The notes beneath the pieces were generated by a model. That model worked only from the letters and a program-made list of their open reading frames with translations. It ran no database searches and was not told the origin of the DNA. Shown here piece by piece: positions 44,009 through 53,150 of a stretch of DNA of 59,342 nucleotides; position 1 is the first letter of the stretch, and each line of letters begins with the position of its first letter. This DNA comes from Phycisphaerales bacterium. GTDB taxonomy: Bacteria; Planctomycetota; Phycisphaerae; Phycisphaerales; SM1A02. The stretch is taken from contig SIAM01000009.1 of the NCBI GenBank assembly GCA_009691785.1, positions 1 through 59,342 on the forward strand, in the 5' to 3' direction. The translations under genes and the position numbers were made by a program.

Positions 44009-44461
44009 ATGAAAACGGCTCTCTTTATTTGCACAGGCAACACATGCCGTTCACCAATGGCCGAGGCGATTGCCAGGTATGTGATTGAGCAAGGTTCCAT
44101 GGCGGGCTTGTCCAAGGACATTTTCGTGGCCAGTGGGGGCTTGTCCGCGGGCGATGGTTTGCCGATGAGCCGTGAAACTAGGTCGTCTCTTGAAAAACTT
44201 TCTCTGAAACATGACGGCCACAGCAAGCGCGTCACCGCCGCCATGATTCGCAAAGCCGACGTGACCTTTGTCATGACCGAAAGCCACTTGCTTGCCGCGA
44301 AGCGTTTGGTTGATCACGACGAAAGTCAGGCTCGCATTGTGCTGCTTGACCCCAAGGGCGATATTGAGGATCCTATTGGCAAAGGGCAGGCCGCCTACGA
44401 TTCGCTCTCGGTGCGATTTATGAAAGTGATTCCAAAACGTCTTGTGGAATTTTTAAAATGA
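44009..44461 (+). CDS. Low-molecular-weight protein-tyrosine phosphatase
   Basis: 150 aa. The P-loop CTGNTCRS (CX5RS) is at the N-terminus, preceded by TALFI, and the general acid is in LDPKGDIEDPIG (DP). This is the family of Wzb/Etp and YwlE; bacterial members act on tyrosine kinases or phospho-arginine. It is 10 nt upstream of a 21-codon ORF that overlaps rpiB. A YwlE/RpiB pairing is known in Firmicutes and cyanobacteria, which supports shared transcription. The start is ATG 44009. Confidence 0.88.
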   Translation: MKTALFICTGNTCRSPMAEAIARYVIEQGSMAGLSKDIFVASGGLSAGDGLPMSRETRSSLEKLSLKHDGHSKRVTAAMIRKADVTFVMTESHLLAAKRLVDHDESQARIVLLDPKGDIEDPIGKGQAAYDSLSVRFMKVIPKRLVEFLK

Positions 44462-44471
44462 TGGAGCGTCA

Positions 44472-44537
44472 ATGAAAGTCATTGTGGGAACAACATTCGC
44501 GGCGGGCGAAACATTCGCCGCAAAGGTCTCGCAATGA
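44472..44537 (+). CDS. 21-codon leader ORF coupled to rpiB
   Basis: ATG 44472 has GGAG 5 nt upstream (44463-44466) and the frame ends in a TGA that overlaps the rpiB start as ATGA. The peptide begins MKVIVGT, resembling the rpiB start MKVVLGS, and contains the repeat TFAA twice. It may couple rpiB translation to the upstream gene or be the remnant of a duplicated rpiB start. Translation is plausible but unproven. Confidence 0.45.
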   Translation: MKVIVGTTFAAGETFAAKVSQ

Positions 44538-45001
44538 AAGTTGTTCTGGGATCAGACCACCGCGGCAATCAAGTTGCGCAGACATTGATGACGCAACTTC
44601 GCAGCGACGGCCACGAGGTGAATGTGTTGGGCGATTATGGTGGCCAGATGTGCGACTACCCGGACTCCGCGTGGCATGTGGCAAGCGCAGTGGCCAACGG
44701 CAGCGCCGACCGCGGAATTTTAATTTGCGGAACTGGAATTGGCATGTGCATTGCCGCCAACAAAATCAAGGGAATTCGCGCCGCTTTGGCGCAGGATGAG
44801 TTGAGCGCGCAACTTAGCCGCACGCACAACGACGCCAATGTGTTGTGCCTTAGCGCGGACTTGTTAGGGCAAACGCTGATGAAGCGCATTGTGGATATTT
44901 GGTTTCGCACCGCGTTTGATGGCGGTCGCCACGAGCGCCGTCTGGCCAAGATTGCCATGATTGAAAACGGACACGATCCGTCGGTGACAAAATCTGCGTG
45001 A
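44534..45001 (+). CDS. rpiB: Ribose-5-phosphate isomerase B
   Basis: It interconverts ribose 5-phosphate and ribulose 5-phosphate. LacA/RpiB signatures: VVLGSDHRGNQV, the DYPDSA loop, CGTGIGMCIAANK with the catalytic cysteine region, and SRTHNDANVLCLSA. It is 155 aa, typical. AAAGG lies 8 nt before the ATG. It follows the tyrosine phosphatase and the mini-ORF and is convergent with pepA. Confidence 0.94.
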   Translation: MKVVLGSDHRGNQVAQTLMTQLRSDGHEVNVLGDYGGQMCDYPDSAWHVASAVANGSADRGILICGTGIGMCIAANKIKGIRAALAQDELSAQLSRTHNDANVLCLSADLLGQTLMKRIVDIWFRTAFDGGRHERRLAKIAMIENGHDPSVTKSA

Positions 45002-45009
45002 CAACGTGC

Positions 45010-45034
45010 GGCGCGCGAAACTACTGCGCGCGCC
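45010..45034. terminator. GC hairpin between rpiB and pepA
   Basis: GGCGCGCG (45010-45017) and CGCGCGCC (45027-45034) form a perfect 8-bp stem with a 9-nt loop, one base before the pepA stop. There is no T-run. It could be a shared barrier between convergent genes. Confidence 0.4.
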
Positions 45035-45035
45035 A

Positions 45036-46508
45036 CTACCGCGCGCTTGACCAACGCGTGAGCAACTCCACCAATGTTCGCACGCCCCAACCGGTTGGTC
45101 CCGCCGCGCACACATCTTGATTGCTTTCGGTGTTGGCCACGCCCGCGATATCCAAGTGGCACCACGGCACGGATTCATCCACAAAGAAACTTAAGAACGC
45201 CGCGCCCTGAATAGGGTGCGCCGAGCGCTGCGGATTGCTGTTGATTAAATCCGCGTGTTGGCCGCGCATGAAATCGCGGTGCTCTTTCCACAGCGGCAAT
45301 CTCCACACGGATTCACCCGTTGCGGCGGCGGCGTCTTTCACGCGCCGACGCAGCGCGTCGTTCTCACAAAATAATCCCGCGCAAAAATGTCCCAACGCAA
45401 CCACCACGCCGCCAGTCAGCGTGGCCAGATCAATGATGGCGGTGGGTTTCAAATCGCTGCACGCAAAACTCAGGGCGTCGGCCAGCACCAAGCGACCCTC
45501 GGCGTCGGTGTTGGTCACTTCAACCGTGACGCCGTTGTGCATGGTAATGATGTCGTCGGGTCGATAGCTGTCGCCGCCAACCATATTTTCCGCCGTGGGC
45601 AAAATGCCGGTCACGCGAATGGGCAACTTCAGCGCCGCGATGGCTTGCATGGCGCCAATCACCGCCATGCCGCCGCACTTGTCGTACTTCATTCCCTTCA
45701 TGCCGTTGTTCACCTTCAGCGAATAGCCGCCGGTGTCATAGGTGATTGTTTTTCCAACAAGAACAATGTGCTCTGTCTTGACGCGCGCGGAAATTGCGCG
45801 CGGTCGATGTTCCAACACAATCATGCACGGCTTGGACGCGCTGGCCTTGCCCACATTCACAATGCCGCCCATGCCAAGTTTTTGCGCCTCTTTGAAGCCA
45901 ATCACGCGTGTGCGCAAACCGCTGGCGCGCCCAAGTTTCTTGGCTTGTTGCGCCACCCAATCTGGATTGCAAATGTTGGGCGGAGTTGCCGCCATTGCGC
46001 GCGCTTGATTCACGGCTGCGCCAATGGTGACGCCGCGGGTCAGGCCCGCCAAGAAAGTCTTGTCGCCGCTGTGCACATCAAGTTGCGAAAGTTTGGCGGA
46101 TTTCTTGCTGGCCTTGCCGTCGAAATTGTCAAAGCGCCACGCGGCAAGCGCAATGCCCTCCGCCAGACTTTGACCAAGCGCGTCAAGCGCGGTGGCGCGC
46201 TTGTCCACTTGCGCGGAAAGTTCAACATCAATCGCGCTCACTTTCATGCGCGCCAACACTTTCACCAAGTGCGCGCCAGCAACACGCATGCTGTCCAGCG
46301 AGAATTTTTTCTTGTCGCCCAGTCCAAGCGCCAACATATTTTTTCCAGCCGCAACCACCTCGCCGTTGTCGGCGTGAAAGCCTGGATGCGCCAAGGCAAT
46401 TTCCAATGCGCCAGCGCGCTTGGAGCCGCGCACGGCTTTGTCGCCGGCGAATATGCAGATCACGATCACGGGCTTTGTGGCACGACGAACTTTGATGGTT
46501 TGGTACAT
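45036..46508 (-). CDS. pepA: Leucyl aminopeptidase (M17)
   Basis: Hexameric two-metal aminopeptidase of the cytosol. The metal site is spread over VGKTITYDTGGYSLK (usual VGKGITFDSGG), KYDKCGGMAVIGAM and the hallmark NTDAEGRLVLADAL. The C-terminal ATLTGGVVVALG and GAAFLSFFV are also typical. It is 490 aa from ATG 46508; the frame extends 21 codons further without similarity. The substitutions in the first metal motif keep the Lys and Asp ligands. Confidence 0.92.
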   Translation of the reverse strand: MYQTIKVRRATKPVIVICIFAGDKAVRGSKRAGALEIALAHPGFHADNGEVVAAGKNMLALGLGDKKKFSLDSMRVAGAHLVKVLARMKVSAIDVELSAQVDKRATALDALGQSLAEGIALAAWRFDNFDGKASKKSAKLSQLDVHSGDKTFLAGLTRGVTIGAAVNQARAMAATPPNICNPDWVAQQAKKLGRASGLRTRVIGFKEAQKLGMGGIVNVGKASASKPCMIVLEHRPRAISARVKTEHIVLVGKTITYDTGGYSLKVNNGMKGMKYDKCGGMAVIGAMQAIAALKLPIRVTGILPTAENMVGGDSYRPDDIITMHNGVTVEVTNTDAEGRLVLADALSFACSDLKPTAIIDLATLTGGVVVALGHFCAGLFCENDALRRRVKDAAAATGESVWRLPLWKEHRDFMRGQHADLINSNPQRSAHPIQGAAFLSFFVDESVPWCHLDIAGVANTESNQDVCAAGPTGWGVRTLVELLTRWSSAR

Positions 46509-46665
46509 GGGCGCAAGTGTAAGCATGTCAGCCACGCCAAGGTGATGCGGCGCCATGTGCGAGCTGCTCATCTACAAAAACATTACTTGTGTTCTGTTGC
46601 CGTGCTTGCCGATTGAGTTGCCAACAACATTTCTGTCGCGCGCAAATGTTCGCTAGGCTTGTGAG

Positions 46666-48621
46666 ATGGAATCCTTTGATGTCATAGTGATTGGTGGCGG
46701 ACACGCTGGCGTAGAAGCCGCGTGCGCCGCGGCGCGGGTGTTGGGCGCGGCCACTTTCAATGGCAATCAAACACCCGCGCGCGTGCTCTTGCTCACCATG
46801 GACCCAACCCGCATTGGCGCCATGAGTTGCAATCCGGCGATTGGCGGTCTTGCCAAAGGACAAATGGTGCGGGAAATTGACGCGCTTGGCGGAGTGATGG
46901 CGCAGGCAACGGACCACGCGGGAATTCAATTTCGTGTGCTCAACGCGTCCAAGGGTCCGGCCGTGTGGGGTCCGCGCGCGCAGTGCGACAAGCACGCGTA
47001 TCCCGCCGAAGTGCAGCGCATTGTTGCGCACGCCGGCGTGCATGTGTGGGCGGGAACCGTGGACAAAATTCAAACGCAAGGTGGCGTGTGCGTTGGCGTC
47101 ACGCTTGCGGCGGGGGCGCGCAAATTTATTTTGGACCACGCCACACTTGCCGCCAATGAAACGCACAAGCAACAAGCGCGGCCAATTTTTGTGGTGGATG
47201 AAAATTCTTCCGCGTCGCATGGCTCCATTGATATTGCCGCCAAGTGCGTGGTGTTGACCACTGGCACATTCATGCGCGCGCTGATGCACACCGGCGAAAC
47301 CAAAACCGCCGGTGGCCGCGTTGGCGAAGGCAGCGCGGTTGGAATTTCCGCGGCGCTGACTTCAATGGGCTTTGAACTTGGCCGTTTGAAAACCGGTACG
47401 CCGCCTCGGTTGGCCAAAGAAACTCTTGACTGGGACAACTTAAAGCCGCAGTGGGGCGATGAAGTTCCGCAGATGTTCAGCGACATGACCAGCGAAGTCA
47501 CTTTTCCAAAGTTGCCACAAGTGGAGTGTCGCCAAACCGAAACCAACGCCACTATTCACGATTTGGTGCGCGCCAATTTGCACCGCGCGCCTATGTATGC
47601 AGGCGAAATGGAGGCCGAATGCGGTCCGCGCTACTGCCCAAGTCTGGAGGACAAAGTGGTGCGCTTTGCCCAGCGCGATCATCACGGCGTGTTCCTAGAG
47701 CCTGAATGTTTGTTCACAAACGAAATTTATTGCAACGGCATTTCAACAAGTTTGCCCGCCGAAGTGCAAGATGGAATTGTCAAAGGAATGCGCGGCTGCG
47801 AGCACGCAAAAATTTTACGCTATGGCTACGCCGTGGAGTATGACATGGTGTGGCCGCATCAACTGGACGCCACTGCTGAAACAAAATTGGTGCCAGGACT
47901 TTTTCTTGCGGGACAAATCAACGGCACAAGTGGCTATGAAGAGGCCGCCGCGCAAGGTTTGGTTGCGGGCCTGAACGCCGCGCGCCGCGCGCTTGGTCTT
48001 GAAGCGATTCGTCTTGGCCGCGACCAGGCGTATCTTGGCGTGCTACTTGACGACTTGGTTGTGCGAATGCCGCGCGAGCCTTATCGAATGTTCACCAGCC
48101 GCGCCGAGCACCGGCTTTCTTTGCGCGCCGACAACGCCGACACGCGCCTCACGCCACTGGGCCGCGAATATGGTTTGGTTGGCGACGCGCAGTGGAGCGC
48201 GTATCAAATTCGCCAGCGCGCCATAGATGACATTCGCTTGGCGCTTGCCAACGGAAAAATAAACGGCGTTCGCGCCAACGAATGGGCGCGCCGCCCCGAG
48301 GCCACCCTGCAAGAGTTGGCCAGCGCGTGCGCGCCTGGCGTGGACATGAAATTGCTGGCGCGGGTCTCCACGGATTTGCGCTACTTGGGCTATTTGGCGC
48401 ATCAACGCACCGACATTCGCCGTCAAAAAGAGAGCGAAAATGTGCCTATTCCCCGTGAATTTGATGTTATGCAAGTGCGCGGTCTGCGCGGCGAGGCCGC
48501 CGAAGTCATCCAGCGCCACAAGCCCACAACCCTAGGGCAAGCGGGCCGCCTTGCGGGCGTGAATCCCGCCGATGTCACCCTTGTCGCGCTCGCTTTGCGC
48601 CGCCAAGGTACTCTTGCCTGA
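46666..48621 (+). CDS. mnmG: tRNA uridine-34 5-carboxymethylaminomethyl modification enzyme MnmG (GidA)
   Basis: FAD enzyme that with MnmE makes (c)mnm5U34 in tRNA. The Rossmann motif VIGGGHAGVEAA is at the N-terminus. CNPAIGGLAKG and VLNASKGPAVWGPRAQ follow, the second motif block TGRVGEG-like GGRVGEGSAVGIS and FELGRLKTGTPPR, and the C-terminal FTSRAEHRLSLRADNAD. It is 651 aa. An insert (residues about 130-180) lengthens the FAD domain. mnmE is not in the window; tRNA-Thr follows 79 bp later. Confidence 0.95.
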   Translation: MESFDVIVIGGGHAGVEAACAAARVLGAATFNGNQTPARVLLLTMDPTRIGAMSCNPAIGGLAKGQMVREIDALGGVMAQATDHAGIQFRVLNASKGPAVWGPRAQCDKHAYPAEVQRIVAHAGVHVWAGTVDKIQTQGGVCVGVTLAAGARKFILDHATLAANETHKQQARPIFVVDENSSASHGSIDIAAKCVVLTTGTFMRALMHTGETKTAGGRVGEGSAVGISAALTSMGFELGRLKTGTPPRLAKETLDWDNLKPQWGDEVPQMFSDMTSEVTFPKLPQVECRQTETNATIHDLVRANLHRAPMYAGEMEAECGPRYCPSLEDKVVRFAQRDHHGVFLEPECLFTNEIYCNGISTSLPAEVQDGIVKGMRGCEHAKILRYGYAVEYDMVWPHQLDATAETKLVPGLFLAGQINGTSGYEEAAAQGLVAGLNAARRALGLEAIRLGRDQAYLGVLLDDLVVRMPREPYRMFTSRAEHRLSLRADNADTRLTPLGREYGLVGDAQWSAYQIRQRAIDDIRLALANGKINGVRANEWARRPEATLQELASACAPGVDMKLLARVSTDLRYLGYLAHQRTDIRRQKESENVPIPREFDVMQVRGLRGEAAEVIQRHKPTTLGQAGRLAGVNPADVTLVALALRRQGTLA

Positions 48622-48700
48622 CGAAATTACGGAAGCCAACGCACTGATTGAGTGACTTGGCAAATTGCATTCACGTCACTTTTTGACAGGGTCATTTTTC

Positions 48701-48773
48701 GCCACCGTAGCTCAATTGGTAGAGCACTTGATTTGTAATCATGAGGTTGTCGGTTCGATTCCGATCGGTGGCT
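48701..48773 (+). tRNA. tRNA-Thr (anticodon UGU)
   Basis: 73-nt cloverleaf: acceptor GCCACCG/CGGTGGC (7 bp), D-arm GCTC/GAGC, anticodon loop TTTGTAA with TGT reading ACA, T-arm with TTCGATT. CCA is not encoded. The discriminator base is T. The anticodon stem (CTTGA/TCATG) has one T-T mismatch at its second pair. Confidence 0.95.
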
Positions 48774-48813
48774 TTACTCCCCAGTTGTTCCCGCGCAAAG
48801 AGTTTTATGAAAT

Positions 48814-49899
48814 TTGCAAATAAATCTTTTCGTTTTCGAGTGGCCCGATGGCGCCGATTTTGTGCTGGCTTATGCCACTCAAACGGACGAACTTAAATTC
48901 GCGGGGAAATCATTCATTGGGTACATTGCAAGTCATACGGGAATGTTGGCGCAGGCGGTTGAGCAACCAATTTTCAGTGTTGAAAAATTAACGCCCGCGC
49001 ACGGGTCATTTATGGAAGCCGCTGGAATTGTCGGCGCGTCGTCGGCGGCCATTGCCATGAAGTCGGGCTCGGGTGAAATTCTGGGCGTTCTATTTGCGGC
49101 GCGAAAACCAACAGCCACTTACGCGGCGTTCACGGAGCAAGAACTGGGGGACTTGCGGCATGTCGCAAGCTTGATTTCCGTGTCGCTAGAACAGCGCGTC
49201 ATGAACGAAAATATTTTGTGGCGCTTGGTTCACTTGGTGGAAATGCGCGATCCAAGCGAGACCGGTGCGCATGTGAAGCGCGTGTCTGCAACGGCCGTGG
49301 AAATTTTTGACGGCTGGGTGCAGCGCCGCGGAATGCGCGCGGAGGATTGTCAATTCTTGCGCAACACGTTGAGAGTGGCGGCCCGTGCTCACGACGTGGG
49401 CAAAAATGGAATCAGCGATTTAATATTGAAAAAGCCCGCCAAATTGACGCAAGAAGAGTACGACACGATGAAGCACCACACCGTGCTGGGCGCGGCGCAT
49501 TTTCCAGGCAGCGCCAGCCATGATGAGGCCGCGCGCGAAGTGGCCATGCATCATCATGAGCGTTGGGACGGGTGCGGTTATCCCGGCGCGGCAAGTATTG
49601 AAAATATGTCCGGCGACACTCAAAGGTTGCTGAATATGAAGTTGCCAAGCACTGGAATAGCGGGCGACGACATTCCATTGTTCGCGCGCATGGTGGCCAT
49701 TGCCGATGTGTTTGACGCGCTTTCCAGCCACCGCGCGTACAAAGAAGCGTGGGTCCCAGAGCGCGTGGAGCAAGAGATGCGCAACGAAAGCGGCAAGGCC
49801 TTTGATCCGGAGTTGATTGATATTTTCTTTGAGCGACTTGATCGCATTCGCGCGGCGCGCGCGCGTTACCCAGAGCAAATCGCCACGCCACGATCTTGA
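48814..49899 (+). CDS. GAF-HD-GYP domain protein (cyclic di-GMP phosphodiesterase-like)
   Basis: Residues about 1-125 look like the later part of a GAF domain. The HD-GYP domain follows with HVKRVSATA, AHDVGKNGI (HD at 193-194), HHERWDGCGYP (247-257) and IADVFDALSSHRAYK. All metal ligands are present, though the GYP triplet is exact and the start is not: the frame opens at TTG 48814 only 6 nt after an in-frame stop. An ATG at 48807 with AGAG upstream lies one frame off. The gene is either TTG-started or N-terminally eroded. It is 361 aa and follows tRNA-Thr by 40 bp. Confidence 0.82.
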   Translation: MQINLFVFEWPDGADFVLAYATQTDELKFAGKSFIGYIASHTGMLAQAVEQPIFSVEKLTPAHGSFMEAAGIVGASSAAIAMKSGSGEILGVLFAARKPTATYAAFTEQELGDLRHVASLISVSLEQRVMNENILWRLVHLVEMRDPSETGAHVKRVSATAVEIFDGWVQRRGMRAEDCQFLRNTLRVAARAHDVGKNGISDLILKKPAKLTQEEYDTMKHHTVLGAAHFPGSASHDEAAREVAMHHHERWDGCGYPGAASIENMSGDTQRLLNMKLPSTGIAGDDIPLFARMVAIADVFDALSSHRAYKEAWVPERVEQEMRNESGKAFDPELIDIFFERLDRIRAARARYPEQIATPRS

Positions 49900-50030
49900 A
49901 CATGGACGCAATTTTCATTGCGAGAAATGTCTGGGCTTGAAACGCGGGTCAAATGTAAATTGAATTCCCACGATCACACCTATTCGGTTGCTCGTAGAAG
50001 AAATATGTAATCATTGGTAGGTTTGGCAGC

Positions 50031-50480
50031 ATGTCTGCCCCAAATCCATACGTATTTCGCTGGCTTGAGTCGGACCAAGACATTGCCAGCGCATTTGATC
50101 TTATGCACGAACTTCGCGCTGAATTAAAGCGTGAAACTTTTGTGTTGATGGTGCGCTCCATTGAATCCACCAATGGCTACCGACTTGTTGGCGGATTTGA
50201 CCATGCAAAATTAATTTCACTGGCTGGAGTGCACCACAACAACGGTTTGTCGCGTGGCTCGCATTTGCGCGTGGATGATTTGGTGGTGACCAAGGCGTGC
50301 CGCGGTGGGGGGGCGGGCCGCGCCATGTTGCAATTTTTAGCGGTCGAGGCCAAGCGTCTTGGCATTCCAGCATTGTTGCTTGACGCGCGCGATGAGGCAA
50401 AGCCATTTTATTCCAAGCTTGGGTTTGAATATCGCCACTCCACGCCGTGCGCGGTGTTGGTGGATCAACTGTTGGCGTAA
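50031..50480 (+). CDS. GNAT-family N-acetyltransferase
   Basis: 149 aa. The acetyl-CoA loop is CRGGGAGRAMLQFL (Q/RxxGxG/A), preceded by VDDLVVTKA and followed by LLLDARDEAKPFYSKLGFE, the classic strand and Tyr/Phe end. Substrate is unknown. It is convergent with arnT, 7 bp apart, and 131 bp after the HD-GYP gene. Confidence 0.85.
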   Translation: MSAPNPYVFRWLESDQDIASAFDLMHELRAELKRETFVLMVRSIESTNGYRLVGGFDHAKLISLAGVHHNNGLSRGSHLRVDDLVVTKACRGGGAGRAMLQFLAVEAKRLGIPALLLDARDEAKPFYSKLGFEYRHSTPCAVLVDQLLA

Positions 50481-50487
50481 CGGCGCG

Positions 50488-52164
50488 CTATTTCACTTGC
50501 GCAAAGAGCGCAACGGAAACATCGCCGTCAATGAATTCGCTTATAGGTTTAGGCGCGCCAAGCGCATGAAATAGTTTGTAATTATTGTGCGTCATAATCA
50601 AAACCACCGAGCCATGGGCTTGCTTCTGCGCCACATGCGCAAGCAAGTCGGGTTGGGAAATAAACCGCGCTTTTTCCTCTGGTATTTCCAATTCATTATT
50701 CAACTCACCACCGGGAGCAATGAAGTACATGTCAAATCTTTTGGTGGTGTAAGCCACAGACGTCGCCATGGAGCTGTCTGCAATAATTGTGCCCGCCTGC
50801 GCGATCATGTTTGCATGATTGGCCAGCGATTCAACGGCTGTGCGACTGCGTTCAATCAGCGCGGTTGGAAATAGAAGGCTGATCATCATGAGCATGGGCG
50901 TCGGCGAAAATGCCATGCGCCACAGGCGATATATTGGCGTTTGCGCTCGATGAGCCCAAGAATCAAGTCCAGCCCACGTAAACAACGCCAGTGACAACAG
51001 CGCGACACGCCACTGAGAGTTGCTGTGCCATAGCGGATCCGCGTAAACCCAACTTTGTCCTGTCACAATAAGTGACGCCATCATGAGCGCGATAAGAATA
51101 AGCAGTTGACGACCCAGTTGATCATGCCACGATGTGACTAAAGTAGATGAGCTAAAATAGCTCAGCAGAGTCACGGTAATAATGATTGAAATGGCTGGGA
51201 AAATAGGCAAAATATATGCCGGCAACTTTCCACTGCTTGCCGACAACAACAGCAGTGGCAGCGCAATCCAGATCGCGCAGAGTGACACTCCGCGATCACA
51301 AAACATCGTTTGGCGAAAGCCATTCCATATCTTGCCAATATTGATGCTCCACAGCAGCGCGCCAACTGGAATCATGGGTAGGAAATACCACCACGACTCT
51401 GGATGTTGATTGCTGTCCGGCGAAGTAAAGCGACGGATGTGCTCGACCCAAAAGAAATAATTCCAGAAACCAGAATTATGCTTGTCAATTTGAATAATTA
51501 GCGGCGCCGCGATCATGGCCGCCGACGCAATCGGAACAAGCGGCAACACGAACAAGTCGCGCCAGCGTTTTTGCCAGATCAGCCAACCGCCCGCGATGAT
51601 TGCGGGAAAGGCCAGGCCAAGAAATCCCTTGGTTAAGAACGCGCCCGCGGCCGCGACGCCGCTTATGGCGAGAAAGAACATGCGCCATCGCTTTACGCGG
51701 TCCGTGGCGGCATACACAAAAAACGCAACGCACACTGTGATAAACGCAGTGAAAATGCCATCTAAAATAGCAACGCTGCCAAACACCCACGGAAACAACA
51801 TGGAAAGTTGCACCACTGATGTCACGCCACCAACATTTGGAATTTTGCAAATGCGCGCCGCGATTTGTCCTGTGGCAATTGCCGTCACAAGCGCCGCAAG
51901 CGCCGCGGGCAATCTCAACGCCCAAGCGTTCTCACCAAATATCGCCATGGATATCGCTGTGCACCAATATCCAAGTGGCGGTTTTTCGTAGTAGCTCAAG
52001 CCCACAAGTTTCATCGACCACCAATCTTTAGTGTGCAACATTTCAAGAGCTATCGCGCCGTAGCGTGATTCATCTGGTGAAATAATCGGCCGCATGGAAA
52101 GGGGCAACAAATAGATCAACAGAAAGAGGAGGGCGGTATACCCCGCGATCGATCGTGCGCTCAT
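50488..52164 (-). CDS. arnT: Lipid A 4-amino-4-deoxy-L-arabinose transferase ArnT
   Basis: GT83 membrane enzyme that moves L-Ara4N from undecaprenyl phosphate to lipid A on the periplasmic face. The first luminal loop has the family SPDESRYGAIALEML (DE-RY) and LSYYEKPPLGYW, both very close to enterobacterial ArnT. About twelve membrane segments follow, then a soluble C-terminal part, 558 aa against about 550. Its ATG overlaps the arnD stop (ATGA). It is the last gene of arnBCADT, convergent with a GNAT gene. The lipid A acceptor is inferred from the operon. Confidence 0.9.
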   Translation of the reverse strand: MSARSIAGYTALLFLLIYLLPLSMRPIISPDESRYGAIALEMLHTKDWWSMKLVGLSYYEKPPLGYWCTAISMAIFGENAWALRLPAALAALVTAIATGQIAARICKIPNVGGVTSVVQLSMLFPWVFGSVAILDGIFTAFITVCVAFFVYAATDRVKRWRMFFLAISGVAAAGAFLTKGFLGLAFPAIIAGGWLIWQKRWRDLFVLPLVPIASAAMIAAPLIIQIDKHNSGFWNYFFWVEHIRRFTSPDSNQHPESWWYFLPMIPVGALLWSINIGKIWNGFRQTMFCDRGVSLCAIWIALPLLLLSASSGKLPAYILPIFPAISIIITVTLLSYFSSSTLVTSWHDQLGRQLLILIALMMASLIVTGQSWVYADPLWHSNSQWRVALLSLALFTWAGLDSWAHRAQTPIYRLWRMAFSPTPMLMMISLLFPTALIERSRTAVESLANHANMIAQAGTIIADSSMATSVAYTTKRFDMYFIAPGGELNNELEIPEEKARFISQPDLLAHVAQKQAHGSVVLIMTHNNYKLFHALGAPKPISEFIDGDVSVALFAQVK

Positions 52165-53138
52165 GCGCCCGTAAGCGTATCCATTCGTAGGCAAAGCCAT
52201 CCTTCGCGACCTGAAATTTGCCCAGGACCAATGGAGCCGATTTCAATTTCGGACATTGGGCGATTGGCCGCAAATGTTGAATTTGAGATGTTCGGCGCGT
52301 TGGTAAACGCTGGATTTGTGGGGTTTCCAAGCATGCAACTCAGCGGCGCAAATGTGTGGCCCGCGGCCAATGCTTGGTCTAGAAACGCTTCAAAACACTT
52401 GGCTTTTACGCCGCCTTCGCTTTCCGCGTGCACGGTCAGCACATGCGGCTTGTCATCCGAAATCAGTTGCAGCAAGTGGGCGTTCCAAACCTCATCGCGG
52501 TTTTCCTTGGGCAGCGCCGCCTCGTCATATGTAGGCAAGTCCACCGGAATTTGCGGCTGATCCAGCACGCTCTTACCCACGCGTGGCCGAAACGCGCGAG
52601 CAGGACCACGACAGTCGCTGCGAAATTGAAATTGCCGCGAGCGGGCAAAGTTCAACACGCGCTCACTGCAGCGCCAACCCGGACACGCCGCGCTTTGCGG
52701 CTTCTGCCCCATGACTTCCTCAAAGGCGTCGCATGCCAAAATCAATTGCGCTTCAAGCGCCTCATCAGAAAGTTTTTCAATACCAACTTGCCACAGATGA
52801 TGGTCCCACGCATGCACTCCAACTTCGTGGCCCGCCTTCATGGGCATGCGCAACTGTTCCTTGAAGTGGCGGCTGATCACGGTGCCTGGCCACAGCGTGC
52901 CGCGAAATAAAATGTCGTAGCCGTACAGCGACGCGGCTTGCGAGCGCAACATCTTCAGGAAGAAAGCGGGCCGCAGAAGTCGCCACGCATGTCGACCCAT
53001 GTTGTCGGGACCAAGTGTCACGTACCACGTGGCGCAAATTCCGCGGGCCTCTAAAATGCGCAATAAACGCGGCAAACCATCACGAGTTCCGCGCACCGTA
53101 TCCACATCCACACGCAGTGCAATGGGGGCAATGGCCAC
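52161..53138 (-). CDS. arnD: 4-deoxy-4-formamido-L-arabinose-phosphoundecaprenol deformylase ArnD
   Basis: Polysaccharide-deacetylase-fold enzyme that removes the formyl group from undecaprenyl-phosphate-L-Ara4FN, freeing the amine. RVDVDTVRGTRDGLPRLL, GPDNMGRHAWRLLRPAF, AASLYGYDILFRGTLWPG and HEVGVHAWDHHLWQ match ArnD motif by motif. ACPGWRCSE and SDCRGPARAFRP also match. It is 325 aa, slightly longer than E. coli (296). It starts at GTG 53138, 12 nt after arnA, and overlaps arnT. Confidence 0.93.
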   Translation of the reverse strand: MAIAPIALRVDVDTVRGTRDGLPRLLRILEARGICATWYVTLGPDNMGRHAWRLLRPAFFLKMLRSQAASLYGYDILFRGTLWPGTVISRHFKEQLRMPMKAGHEVGVHAWDHHLWQVGIEKLSDEALEAQLILACDAFEEVMGQKPQSAACPGWRCSERVLNFARSRQFQFRSDCRGPARAFRPRVGKSVLDQPQIPVDLPTYDEAALPKENRDEVWNAHLLQLISDDKPHVLTVHAESEGGVKAKCFEAFLDQALAAGHTFAPLSCMLGNPTNPAFTNAPNISNSTFAANRPMSEIEIGSIGPGQISGREGWLCLRMDTLTGA

Positions 53139-53150
53139 GGCGTGCTTGCT

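Noticed and set aside
45387-46616. A 409-codon plus-strand frame opposite pepA
   Set aside because: It has no motifs and a His/Asn/Arg-biased composition; pepA on the minus strand has every M17 signature.
48683-48688. TTGACA as -35 box for tRNA-Thr
   Set aside because: It lies only 12 bp before the mature tRNA, leaving no room for a -10 box and start site.
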